From: Intrasporangium calvum DSM 43043
GTDB lineage: Bacteria; Actinomycetota; Actinomycetes; Actinomycetales; Dermatophilaceae
Direction of reading: 5' to 3'
Assembly: GCF_000184685.1 (NCBI RefSeq)
Contig: NC_014830.1
Span: 3,286,001-3,350,000, forward strand
Length of the DNA: 64,000 nt
In this document: piece by piece, positions 8,709 to 17,034 of the stretch
How the letters are laid out: the number at the start of each line of letters is the position of its first letter
Numbering within the stretch: the stretch's first letter is position 1
The notes under the pieces: model-generated
What the model was told of the DNA's origin: nothing
Databases searched by the model: none
What the model saw: only the letters and a program-made list of their open reading frames with translations
Position numbers and translations under genes: made by a program

Positions 8709-9378
8709 ATGGACACCTTGGATGAGCTCGTCAGGGACACGATGGACCTGTACGCCCGGCAGGCCAACTCGCTCGAGCTGCCTGCCCGGCTCACTCGCCG
8801 GCTCCGACGCCACAGCCGACTCCGCGGGGCGGGGGCGGCCCTCGCGGTCGCGGGCACCGTTACGCCAGCCTCTGGGGACTGACGGCGCTACGTGACGGCA
8901 CGGGACGCCCACAGCCTGCCGCCCTGGTCACCACGGGTGAGTGTGCCGGGCTGAGCATCGTGATCGGCAAGCCAACCCCGAGGGTGGCAGTCCCCACCCG
9001 CTGGACCCGGTCGCCCTGAGGCCCGGCGACAACACCATCACCATGGCCCGGCAGGACTACCGGTGGCTCGAGGCCGCCGGGCCATGCCGCGGCCGACTGA
9101 TCCTCGACGGCCCAGGCCCGGTCGTTCACCGGGGCGGCGGCGACGTCAACGCCGACGGCGTGGGGTCGCCTAGTGGGCCGTTCCAAGACGAAAACAACGT
9201 GTCCACCGCCGTGGTCTTCACCAACGAAGGCGCCGACGGGTCGGGGAAGTTCACCATCCGGCTTGGCGCAGCCTGTGACTCCGAACCGTGCCCCCCACCG
9301 CTTGCGACCGTGCACGTGTTCACCCAGGGCACCGTCACCTATCCCGGACAGGTCGTGACCTCTTCGCCCACCCCCTGA
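8709..9378 (+). pseudogene. Sigma-factor partner protein, frameshifted
   Basis: Starts three bases after the sigma factor, as expected for its usual partner. The first 57 codons (MDTLDELVRDTMDLY, a basic RRLRRHSRLRG patch and the start of a membrane segment) end at TGA 8882. Later pieces continue in other frames: a GRPQPAALVTTGE segment near 8905-8990, then a C-terminal part to 9378 ending in a beta-rich domain (DGSGKFTIRLG). At least two frameshifts are needed. The layout suggests a membrane-anchored anti-sigma-like or sensor protein. Confidence 0.55.
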
Positions 9379-9482
9379 CGGTCAGGCGGGCACCCGAGGA
9401 GGCGCGTTAGCCCTCCACCAGGCATAGTCGTGCGATCGTCGTCCGCGTCAGAGCGGCGGAGAGTGCGCGACGGTACCGGCGG

Positions 9483-9749
9483 CTATTCGTAGTGCGTCCA
9501 CATGCGCAGGATGTGGACGACGTGCTGGTCGGGAAGGACCTCGTAGACGAGGCGGTGTTGGATGTTGATGCGCCGGGAGTAGCAGCCCGCCAGGTCGCCG
9601 ACCAGTTTCTCGTACCGCGGCGGCGTGGTGAATGGATCCTCGCTGATGACGTCGAGCAGGCGCTGGGCCTTGGTCTTCAACCCGGAGGATGCCAGCTTCT
9701 TGGCGTCCTTCTGAGCTTGGCGCGAATAGATCAGCGTCCAGGCGCTCAC
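9483..9749 (-). CDS. yoeB: YoeB-family mRNA interferase toxin
   Basis: An 88-residue Txe/YoeB toxin of the RelE superfamily, known to cleave mRNA in the ribosome A site. The family catalytic pattern is visible: an acidic residue in ISEDPF, Arg in QHRLVYEV and the C-terminal His-Tyr in MWTHYE. YEKLVGDLAGCYSRRI is a standard core segment. Its ATG overlaps the antitoxin stop by four bases (9746-9749), so the two are translationally coupled and the antitoxin is made first. Confidence 0.92.
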   Translation of the reverse strand: MSAWTLIYSRQAQKDAKKLASSGLKTKAQRLLDVISEDPFTTPPRYEKLVGDLAGCYSRRINIQHRLVYEVLPDQHVVHILRMWTHYE

Positions 9750-9991
9750 CAGTCGAGCTCGGTGGACCCGGCCTCGATACCCTCGGCGCGGGCCTCGCGG
9801 ATGGACTGGGCCAGACCCGGGACGGAGGCCAAGAACAGCGTCTCCTGGATCGCCTGCCAGTCCTCCTCCCCGACCAGCACCGCGTTGCCCCGCTGCCCGG
9901 TAATGGTCAGCGGCTCAGACTCGTCGTTGACCTGGTCGATCAGGCGGTACAGGTTGGCCCGTGCCGTCGTCGCGCTCACTGCAGTCACCAT
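9746..9991 (-). CDS. yefM: YefM/Phd-family antitoxin
   Basis: An 81-residue antitoxin with the Phd/YefM DNA-binding N-terminus (TAVSATTARANLYRLID), the PLTITGQRGNAVLV strand motif and an acidic C-terminal toxin-binding tail. ATG 9991 is preferred over the in-frame GTG 10003 because GGTGGAGGTGG lies just upstream. It binds and neutralises YoeB and represses its own operon; the perfect palindrome at 10005-10032 is the likely operator. Confidence 0.9.
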   Translation of the reverse strand: MVTAVSATTARANLYRLIDQVNDESEPLTITGQRGNAVLVGEEDWQAIQETLFLASVPGLAQSIREARAEGIEAGSTELDW

Positions 9992-10004
9992 GACCACCTC
10001 CACC

Positions 10005-10032
10005 GTGAGCGTACGTTATAACGTACGCTCAC
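10005..10032. promoter_or_regulatory. yefM-yoeB operator/promoter palindrome
   Basis: A perfect 28-base palindrome centred on GTTATAAC, with two CGTACG cores 12 bases apart. It starts 14 bases before the yefM ATG. Its position and paired cores fit YefM autorepression (the E. coli operator also has paired palindromes). TATAAC inside it could serve as the -10 element, so repressor binding would cover the promoter. Confidence 0.8.
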
Positions 10033-10657
10033 GCAAGCGCGCCATCCGCACCACGTCCGCCCACCAACCCGTGCGCCGGCCGCGTGACCCTCGTAAACTG
10101 GGCCGCCCGAGCAGCCCCGCCGCCGCCCCGATCGCTTGTCCTTCAGTGGCTCCTTTTGCTTGAGTAAGTCGGCGGAAGAAGAGAGGGAGCCGCTGTGGCA
10201 CATTTGTGGCACACAGTCACCAAAACGGATGGGTCGCAGTGTCAATGAACCGGTAGGAACCACGCACGATTTCGTGGATCGCGGTGAGGCTGAGCGGGTA
10301 CTGATCGCCCCTTAACTCCGCCGGTCGTCGGTTCGAGCCCGACGGGGCCCACCATGCGAATTTCATTGTGTAACAGTGGTATTCGCGCGCGCCTTCATGC
10401 AGCCTTTCGGCCGAGGTTCCCCTTGTGGCCGGGTCGTGGCCGGGAACCTCCTCGCCCATCCGCCGGTCGGCGGTTCGGGCTGGATGGCCGGCTCGCCCGT
10501 TCGTGCACAAGCCCGGCACCATTCAGCGGAGCCCACGTGGCCTCACGTCACCGATTCCAGGACCGACCGATCACGGCATGGTCGGGTGGGGCGATCGCCC
10601 GCGGAGCGGCAGATGAGGACGCTCTCGCATTGAGATTCAAGGGCTGGCAGGATCTTT
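10033..10657. other. Non-coding stretch with second attachment scar
   Basis: No supported gene. At about 10193-10244 the plus strand reads VAHLWHTVTKTDG and then stops, another integrase-like C-terminal tail facing the tRNA repeat at 10317. A 9-base inverted repeat (GAGGTTCCC...GGGAACCTC, about 10410-10450) follows the repeat and could form a hairpin. Confidence 0.4.
10317..10349 (+). repeat. tRNA 3'-end fragment, probable attachment scar (copy 2)
   Basis: Identical over 33 bases to 7695-7727, with ACCA following at 10351. No 5' tRNA half precedes it. Together the two copies bracket 2.6 kb holding the sigma pseudogenes and yefM-yoeB, the arrangement of attL/attR around a decayed integrative element. 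Confidence 0.65.
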
Positions 10658-10942
10658 GTGGTGAGCCTGTTGGAGTTCTGGCCCGACTACGGTCCGGGGC
10701 CGTTGTTGACCGAGGACGGCAAGCCCGCGGACCTACAGTCGCTTGGCCTCTCCGGTGAACTGGTCGAGGAGCTTGAGTGCTGGAACGGCCAGTACGCCGA
10801 GGAGAAGATCCCAGTCGACGGTAACGGCGATAGTGCTTGGCTGGGCGAAGGCAGAAGCCTCCTTCTCCGGACGCGAGACGCACTCGCATGTGACGTCGAG
10901 GTCGTCGTCACGGAACCCTGGTGGGGAGAAGACCCGACCTGA
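10658..10942 (+). CDS. Small hypothetical protein
   Basis: A 94-residue acidic soluble protein starting at GTG 10658 (a second GTG follows immediately). It begins LLEFWPDYGPGPLLTEDG and contains LSGELVEELECWNGQYAEEK. Family not recognised. Codon use is normal and a reading frame of this acidity is unlikely by chance in the GC-rich background. No obvious partners. Confidence 0.5.
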   Translation: MVSLLEFWPDYGPGPLLTEDGKPADLQSLGLSGELVEELECWNGQYAEEKIPVDGNGDSAWLGEGRSLLLRTRDALACDVEVVVTEPWWGEDPT

Positions 10943-11178
10943 GGACGACAGATGCGGATGCTTGCAACCGTCTTCCACGCGACACGACTGCATGTCGATG
11001 CGCGACACGTGTGGGCAGCGGGCCGGCGTAGGCGCTTGCGCGTCGGGCTTGGATCCTGACCCACAGCGACAACCCGAGCGTGCTCTCGTCGTACGGCAGC
11101 CGTTCGCCAATCGTCCGGCCAGCGCACCGAGCTGGCGCGGCGAGATGCTCACGCAGCCCCTCCGGGTCGTGCATCCCT

Positions 11179-12102
11179 CTAATGTTCGTCACCGACGCGT
11201 AGGGAGGCGCGGGCGGCGAGCAGTACCTGCGTCCAGAGAAGCACCACGGTGGCCACCGAGAACGGGACCCCCAGTTGGTCCGAGTGCGTCACCCGCAGGG
11301 CAAGGCCGAAGAATAGGACGATGACCAGCAGGACGCCGGTGCCGACTGCCGGACCGCGCAGCACCGCCTGGTTCCTGGCGTACCAGCTCGTGGCCAGGAC
11401 AGCGCACGCCGCGGCGATCGCGAGGCCGATTCGAATGACCTGGGCAGACCCGCTCGCAAGTCGGTCCGCCGCCAGCAGCTCCCAGACCGGCCAGCTCAGG
11501 CAGCGAGTGTAGGAGCCAGCACCCGCGGCGAACAGGCTGACCAGGTGCATGGCGACCATCACCGTGACGCTCACCCACGCCAAGCTGCTCACGCGAGAGC
11601 GCGAGGGGCGCGTCGGCGTGCGCTCCAGCGCGACCGTCGCAACGACCATCGCCGCCATCGCGGCGAGCGCGGAACCGAGATCGAGCGCCCCGCCCCACGC
11701 GGGAACGGGCAGGCCGAGCACGGTCAGCCGGCCGAAGTACCCGGCGACGAGTGCCCCCGCCACGGTCACCCACGGCAGGACCTTGACCAGCGCCACCGCA
11801 CCCTTGAGCCGAAGCGCCAGGACCGCGGCGGCCAGCGCCGCCGGGCCGACGAGGATCGCGGACGTACGGTGCGTCATCTCGATCCAGGGGTTCTTGTAGA
11901 AGAACGAGCTCACCGGCCCCGACGGGAGCAGAGCCGAGGCCGTACACCCAGGCCAATTACCGCACTCGAACCCGGATTCGCTCGCGCACACCAGTGAACC
12001 GAGAGCAACCGCCAGAAACGTCAACAAGGTCGCCAGCTGGAAGACGCGACGTGTCAAGGTCGGGACAGTCGAGGCCAGCGGCATGGCGGTGGTCGAACTC
12101 AC
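11179..12102 (-). CDS. CtaA/COX15-family heme A synthase-like membrane protein
   Basis: A 307-residue protein with about eight membrane segments. Family features: a first-loop cysteine pair (FECGNWPGC), the Glu-His ligand motif IEMTHRTSAILVG, and further His residues in AMHLVSL and RVTHSDQ at the expected helices. CtaA converts heme O to heme A for cytochrome oxidase. The second extracytoplasmic loop has a single Cys (SYTRCLSW) where many actinobacterial enzymes have a pair. Start is GTG 12102; ATG 12084 is possible. It is a single gene between a hypothetical gene and IS debris, so a paralogous or accessory role is also possible. Confidence 0.75.
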   Translation of the reverse strand: MSSTTAMPLASTVPTLTRRVFQLATLLTFLAVALGSLVCASESGFECGNWPGCTASALLPSGPVSSFFYKNPWIEMTHRTSAILVGPAALAAAVLALRLKGAVALVKVLPWVTVAGALVAGYFGRLTVLGLPVPAWGGALDLGSALAAMAAMVVATVALERTPTRPSRSRVSSLAWVSVTVMVAMHLVSLFAAGAGSYTRCLSWPVWELLAADRLASGSAQVIRIGLAIAAACAVLATSWYARNQAVLRGPAVGTGVLLVIVLFFGLALRVTHSDQLGVPFSVATVVLLWTQVLLAARASLRVGDEH

Positions 12103-12293
12103 AAGAAGTCACCGTAGAACCCCCGCCCGCCGGCCTCGCCACCGGGTCGGACACGCGGTGAACCGCGGGGATGATCTTCCAAATCACGACCCCTGAACTC
12201 GAACTAAGGGCAACCCTTTCGGAGGCGAGGGCGCGGTAGGCCCCAACGGAGTAGGCGTCCCCTCGGCGGCAGACATCCCAGGTTCTGGTTGTG

Positions 12294-13509
12294 TCAAGCG
12301 GCGCGCTGGTGGATGTGGGACCAAGCGGTGTCTTCGTCGTACGTGGCGCCGGTCTTCAGGCAGCCGTGCAGGATGCCGATCCATCGGTTGGCGAGCTGTC
12401 GGAGGGCGGCTTGGTGGCTGGTGCCGCGGGCTCGGATCTGTTGGTAGTAGGCCCTCGCGCCGGGTGAACCACGCATCGAGGAGGAGGCCCACTGGTGGAC
12501 GGCGTCGGCAAGGTGCTTGTTGCGTGCGTGCCGGGAGAGCACTGCCTTCTTCTTGCCGGAGGCTTTGGTGATCGGTGCGGTCCCGGCGTAGGACTTTCGT
12601 GCTTTGGCATCGACGTACCGGGTGGGGTCGTCGCCGAACTCACGGAGCAGGCGAGCTCCCAGGACCACGCCCAGGCCCGGCAGGCTGGTGATCAGCTCCG
12701 CTGCCGGGTGCCGGCCAAAATGTTCGCCCACCACCTGCCCCAGGATCTCGATCTGCTCGTTGAGGGTGGTGATGACCGCGACCTCGGCGGTCACGATCGC
12801 CGCGAATGCTGCCTGCACCGGCGCCGGCTGGCGCAGCTCTTTGGTGCGCAGCACGAGCAGCAGCGCATCGGCGCGCGACTGCGGGCCGCCCGGTGGGCTC
12901 TGGTCAGGGCCATCACCACAGTGCGGCGGGTCAACGCGGCGGAGTTGTCGGGGTCACGGGCCTTGCCGAGCGCCTCGAGCGCGTCCGGCTCATCGAGGTC
13001 GGGGAAGGCCTGCAGGGCAGCGGGATAGAACTCCCGTAGCGCGCTACGCAGCCGCAGCACAAGCCGGGTGCGTTCCCACACCAACCTTGGTGGGCCCGAG
13101 CGGCGAGCTGGATGCCCTCGGCCAAGGTGCTGTCCCCGGCCACCGGGCGGTGCGCAGCCCGGTCCAGGCGGACGATCTCGGCCAGCGCGTGCGCATCAGC
13201 CGCGTCCGACTTCGCCCCGGAGATCAGGTGCCGCTCCCGGTACCGTGCAGCAGACCTGGGATTGAGCGCGTACACGGTACCCGGCCGTGACCAGCGAGGC
13301 CTGGTCATGTCAGGAGGCCTCCTGGTGGGTGCGGTCGAGGAGATTGGCGAAGAGCTCGGCCCGGCTGCTCCCTCGCGCCGATCACGCCTCCCGGCAACGA
13401 CGACGGCGACCAGCTCAAACAGGCCATCCAGTGACGAGACATCGAGGCCGTCCCTCGCCGTTTCCGACGAACAGGTCAACGTGACCTGCATCCCCATACT
13501 CATCCAATG
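12294..13509 (-). pseudogene. IS110-family transposase, frameshifted
   Basis: Three frames together encode an IS110 (DEDD) transposase. The N-terminal part near 13100-13290 reads YALNPRSAARYRERHLISGAKSDAADAHALAE. The middle (about 12860-13080) reads WERTRLVLRLRSALREFYP. The C-terminal Transposase_20 domain (12294-12854) is intact, with LPGLGVVLGARLLREFGD and GKKKAVLSRHARNK. Frameshifts lie near 13080 and 12860. The extreme N-terminus carrying the first catalytic Asp is not recognisable. Confidence 0.75.
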
Positions 13510-13766
13510 AGGACATCGCGCTCCATCCGCAGCTCGGCGTTCTCCGCGCGCAGCCGCTTGGGCTCGGCGATGTCCCCGGTGGACAGGCCCGTGGTGCCCT
13601 CCTTGGCCTGCCGGTCCAGCACGACCCAGTTGCCCAGGGTGCTCGTTGATCCCGAGCTCCCGCGCGGCCGCGGCGATGCTCTTGCCGGTCTCGTTGACCA
13701 GCCTCACCGCGCCCTCACGGAACTCCCGATCGAACTTCCGTCGCTTCTCCGGCCCGGAATGGGACA
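13510..13766 (-). pseudogene. IS3-family OrfA fragment
   Basis: The minus strand reads EKRRKFDREFREGAVRLV and ARELGINE, the helix-turn-helix start of IS3 OrfA, then in a shifted frame LRAENAELRMERDVL, the usual leucine-zipper end. OrfB is missing. It abuts the IS110 remnant on one side and runs into the 3' end of the ABC permease gene on the other. Confidence 0.65.
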
Positions 13767-15296
13767 GTTGATGATTCGCCTGAGCAGCGCCAAGACCGCG
13801 CACATCAGTACGGCGATCCAGCCGAGGGCGACCAGGAGCATGGCGCCCTCGTCGAAGGTTGGGGTGAGCCCACCGTCGATGAGCAGTCTCATACCTCCGT
13901 AGCCGGGAATCCAGAGCGCCCAGTCGGCTGGGTCGCCACCGAGCATGGGGCTCTGGCCGAGACCGAGGTCGATCAAGGGCAGCAAGAATGCCAGGAACAC
14001 TCCGGAGACACGCCCGAAGAGCGGGCCGAGGAGCATGCCCATGAGGCCGTAGGTGAGGGCGAGGATGAGGCTGCCGAGCGCGTAGACGGTCCACCGCTCC
14101 GCGGTGAACACGGTGGCCGTGAGGGCCAGCGAGACCCCACTGACGAGGACCGAGGCCATCATCACCATGGCGATCCGGGTGGCAACGGCGGCGGCCGGGC
14201 GTTGGCCTGCCAGCACGAGCCGTCGGTCGGCCGCCCGCGCGTCGAGCACCACGAACACTCCGACCAGTGCGGCGAGCGAGGCGATCGCCTCGGGGGCCAT
14301 GGTCCCCGGATGGATCACCGCAGGGTCGACGATGGCCGTCACCTGAACACCAGCCTCGCGGACGACCACACGCGACCTGCCGTGCGGGGTGATGGCGGCC
14401 GACAGCAGGATGAACACCGCCGGCACGGCGGCGAGCAGCGCCCAGAGCAATGGTGTGCGTTGCCAGTCCTTCACGGCCATGGCGAACTCGGTACGGAACT
14501 GGCTCGGTGACCGTGGCGGCTTGGGGAACCGCTGCCGCGACTCCCGCGCGGAAGCGGTTCCCGATGTCGCTACGGACCGACTCTTGGCCGGAGCGGTAGC
14601 CGCAACGACCCGGTACGCCACGGCCAACGCTCCGACGACCCACAGGCCCGACCAGACCAAGGCGGCGGGTCCGCCATGCTCGGGCGGTTGGTTGACGGTC
14701 CACAGTGAGATGAAGTGGGTCGGGAGCACTCGCAGCAGGGGGGAGGTGGAGCCGCTCAACGTAGGACCGAAGAAGACGTCGAGGATCCAGACGAACAGCA
14801 ACAGCACCGTCCCGTTCACCGCCGTCGGAACCACGGCGCCAATCACTGCCCCGATGGCCAGGTACACGATCGCGAACATTGCCGTCCCTGCGATGAGCCG
14901 CGCTGGATCCGCCCAGCCTTGACGGGCCGCGAGGGCGCTCAAGGCCGCGATCGTCGCGGCCGCGGCCAGGCCGGCCCCCGTAACGAGTCGCGCCACGGCC
15001 AATCGACCGGGGGACTGGCCGGCCAGGATGAGCCGCCGATCGGACGCGCGAGAGGAGGCGACTTGGAAGTACATGGCGATGCCGGTCAGGAAGGCAGCGG
15101 CCCAGCCTGCTGTGACCGTCTCGATGCCGGGTCCCTCGTGCGCGCCGCCCAGCACCTTGGCGGCGTCTGCGAGGGTGGGGGCGGCGACGATGACGAAGGT
15201 CACCGGGATGAGCACCAGCAGAAGGATGTTGGTGCCGGTGCGCGCGTAGTCGGCGAGGAATCTGCGCTCGAGCAGTGCCGTTGTCACGACGACCAA
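13704..15296 (-). CDS. ABC exporter permease with two tandem membrane domains
   Basis: A 530-residue permease with about twelve hydrophobic segments in two halves. The halves are related: SDRRLILAGQ (about residue 85) and ADRRLVLAGQ (about 355) occupy equivalent places after the first helices. A basic linker of about 35 residues (near 245-280) separates them. It overlaps the ATPase gene by 13 bases. The last residues (IINCPIPGRRSDGSS) are encoded by the IS3 remnant read out of frame, so the natural C-terminus has been replaced. Substrate unknown; the upstream site at 16368 links it to the copper/redox regulon. Confidence 0.8.
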   Translation of the reverse strand: MVVVTTALLERRFLADYARTGTNILLLVLIPVTFVIVAAPTLADAAKVLGGAHEGPGIETVTAGWAAAFLTGIAMYFQVASSRASDRRLILAGQSPGRLAVARLVTGAGLAAAATIAALSALAARQGWADPARLIAGTAMFAIVYLAIGAVIGAVVPTAVNGTVLLLFVWILDVFFGPTLSGSTSPLLRVLPTHFISLWTVNQPPEHGGPAALVWSGLWVVGALAVAYRVVAATAPAKSRSVATSGTASARESRQRFPKPPRSPSQFRTEFAMAVKDWQRTPLLWALLAAVPAVFILLSAAITPHGRSRVVVREAGVQVTAIVDPAVIHPGTMAPEAIASLAALVGVFVVLDARAADRRLVLAGQRPAAAVATRIAMVMMASVLVSGVSLALTATVFTAERWTVYALGSLILALTYGLMGMLLGPLFGRVSGVFLAFLLPLIDLGLGQSPMLGGDPADWALWIPGYGGMRLLIDGGLTPTFDEGAMLLVALGWIAVLMCAVLALLRRIINCPIPGRRSDGSSIGSSVRAR

Positions 15297-15976
15297 GTCC
15301 TGCCGTCGCTGAGTTTGATGACGCGGTCGAACCGCTGCTCGTCGGCGATGAAGTGGCTGATGATGAGCACGCTGCGCCCCCGAGTGCGCCGCTCGGCGAC
15401 CATGCCCCAGAACTTCTGGTAGGTGTCCCAGTCGAAGCCGGCGTAGGGCTCATCGAGGAGCAGCACGTCAGGGTCGGGCAGCAGGGCCAGCCCGAGGTTC
15501 AGCTTGGCCAGCGTGCCGCCGGAGAGCTGGTCTGCGCGGGTGGAGGAGTAGCGCTCGAAGCCGAGCTGCGCGTAGAGGTCGCCCGTAGCGTCGCGCTGCG
15601 CCGCCGGCCTCATTCCATGCGCGGCGCCGAAGAGCTCGAAGTGCTCGTCGCAGGTCAGTCTTGGGTAGACGATCGGCTGTTGCGGGCAGTAACCCATCGT
15701 GCCGGACAGCCGAACCGTGCCGGAGTCGGCGGCGAGGTCGCCGACGAGGATGCGCATCAGGGTCGTTTTACCCGACCCGTTCTCGCCGACCAGGCCGACG
15801 ACCTCGCCGGCGGCGAGTGCGAGATCGGCCCCGGTCAGGACCGGAACCTTGCGGCGGCTCAGCCGGCGCCAGCGGGTGTAGGCCTTCGCCACTCCCGTGG
15901 CGTCGAGAACTGGCGGGGGGCCCTGGCCCGGCTCTAATGCTTCCGGGCCTGTGGTGAGCTGCGCGTTGCTTGACAT
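15284..15976 (-). CDS. ABC transporter ATP-binding protein
   Basis: A 230-residue ATPase. Walker A is GENGSGKTT, Q-loop YCPQQ, signature LSGGT, Walker B DVLLLDEP and the switch His is in LIISHF. ATG 15976 is chosen over GTG 15985 because AGGTGA lies six bases upstream. It powers the twin-domain permease encoded immediately downstream. The small Met-rich protein at 16025 precedes it in the same operon. Confidence 0.93.
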   Translation of the reverse strand: MSSNAQLTTGPEALEPGQGPPPVLDATGVAKAYTRWRRLSRRKVPVLTGADLALAAGEVVGLVGENGSGKTTLMRILVGDLAADSGTVRLSGTMGYCPQQPIVYPRLTCDEHFELFGAAHGMRPAAQRDATGDLYAQLGFERYSSTRADQLSGGTLAKLNLGLALLPDPDVLLLDEPYAGFDWDTYQKFWGMVAERRTRGRSVLIISHFIADEQRFDRVIKLSDGRTWSS

Positions 15977-16024
15977 GATGTTCACCTGGATGCCGCCACC
16001 CGTGCCGCCAAGGGCTGCAGCTGC

Positions 16025-16288
16025 TTAGCGGCCGCCGTTCTTGCCGAGCATTCCCATCATCATCGCCATCATCGCGACGCAGAGGATCGCCGGGATCAGG
16101 GCAGCGGCGCCGGCGGATGTCGTGGTCATCAGCACGACGGCGAAGATGACCATCGGCAGGCACATGAGCCACATCATCGCCCCGTGGCCCCGGCCTGACC
16201 CGGTGTGCGGGTCGTGCTGCGGGGCTGGGGGACTGGTGGGCTGCCCGTGGTGGTCGGTTACCGGATGAACCTCGTGTGGTGTGGACAT
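16025..16288 (-). CDS. Small His/Met-rich membrane protein
   Basis: An 87-residue protein. The N-terminal 38 residues are His/Pro-rich and cytosolic or loop-like. Two hydrophobic segments follow (LMCLPMVIFAVVLM and ALIPAILCVAMMAMMMGML), packed with Met. ATG 16288 has AGGAG seven bases upstream. It is the first gene of the ABC-exporter operon, 49 bases before the ATPase. Met/His richness suggests Cu(I) handling but this is inference. Confidence 0.65.
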   Translation of the reverse strand: MSTPHEVHPVTDHHGQPTSPPAPQHDPHTGSGRGHGAMMWLMCLPMVIFAVVLMTTTSAGAAALIPAILCVAMMAMMMGMLGKNGGR

Positions 16289-16367
16289 CACGTTCTCCTG
16301 TCCCGGGTCGGGGCTAGTGGCTCTGGTTTCAGCATGCGGCGGCCGTGTGGTTTTCGGGTGTCGGCGC

Positions 16368-16384
16368 CGTCAAGGTTGGGTCAA
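16368..16384 (-). promoter_or_regulatory. Shared 17-bp direct-repeat regulator site (1)
   Basis: Minus-strand TTGACCCAACCTTGACG: two TTGACS half-sites on an 11-base pitch. It lies 79 bases upstream of the ABC-exporter operon start (16288). Confidence 0.6.
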
Positions 16385-16410
16385 TCGCTGAGCGCAGGAA
16401 GTGTGATGCT

Positions 16411-17034
16411 TCAGAGTCGAGCCTGGACTTCCTTCAGCAGCTCGGCGGGGGCGACGAACATCGAGGGGTAGTTGCCGAACCAGCGCTTGACGCCGTCGGC
16501 GTCGATGAGGATGAACCCGTGGCCAGGTAGGCCCTCGTGCATGCCGGTGCCGAGCGTTCCGTAGGCCTTCGAAACGGTGCCGTCGTCGAGCAGGTAGGGC
16601 GTCGTCACGCCGAACTGCTGCAGATCGGGCAGGATCTGCTCGGCTGAGTTCATGACGATGGGCAGGACGGTGATGCCGGAAGCCTTGAAGGCCGCGTCTT
16701 TCTCGATCTCCGCCATCTGCGCGGTGCAGGACCCGCATCCCGCGCCTTCGTTGAAGTAGAGCACCACGGGCTTGCCGCGGTAGTCGGACAGCGACACGGT
16801 TGTGCCGGTTGTGGTCTTGAGCGTGAAGCCGGGTGCGGCTTGTGCCGTCGATGTGCTCGTGGGCGCGGCCTTTGCGAGGGCGAGGGCAACCAGGCCGACG
16901 GCGATCAGGGAAAGTGTCAGCGTGATCAGACGTCGCGTGCGCTTTCGGCGCGCCAGTCGGTCCCGCTCGGTTCGGGCGTGCGCTTGGTGTGCGTCCTGTC
17001 CGGCAGTGCGCTTGGTCGTGGTCCGGGAGGTCAT
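16411..17034 (-). CDS. Membrane-anchored peroxiredoxin/thioredoxin-fold protein
   Basis: A 207-residue AhpC/TSA-type redoxin. A basic N-terminal tail is followed by one membrane anchor (about residues 35-56) and an extracytoplasmic redoxin domain (VVLYFNEGAGCGSCTAQMAEIEKD) with a CGSC site in place of the usual thioredoxin CxxC. FILIDADGVKRWFGNYP completes the fold. It probably reduces or transfers disulfides outside the membrane, fed by CcdA, whose gene overlaps its start by four bases (17031-17034). Third gene of the Grx-CcdA-redoxin operon. Confidence 0.85.
   Translation of the reverse strand: MTSRTTTKRTAGQDAHQAHARTERDRLARRKRTRRLITLTLSLIAVGLVALALAKAAPTSTSTAQAAPGFTLKTTTGTTVSLSDYRGKPVVLYFNEGAGCGSCTAQMAEIEKDAAFKASGITVLPIVMNSAEQILPDLQQFGVTTPYLLDDGTVSKAYGTLGTGMHEGLPGHGFILIDADGVKRWFGNYPSMFVAPAELLKEVQARL

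Noticed and set aside
10908-11192. 94-codon minus-strand frame before the CtaA-like gene
   Set aside because: No recognisable domain, no ribosome binding site and overlap with the CtaA-like 3' end; evidence is too weak to call.
12931-15453. 840-codon open frame on the minus strand
   Set aside because: It runs across the ABC permease, IS3 and IS110 remnants in mixed frames; only its last part matches the IS110 N-terminal region.
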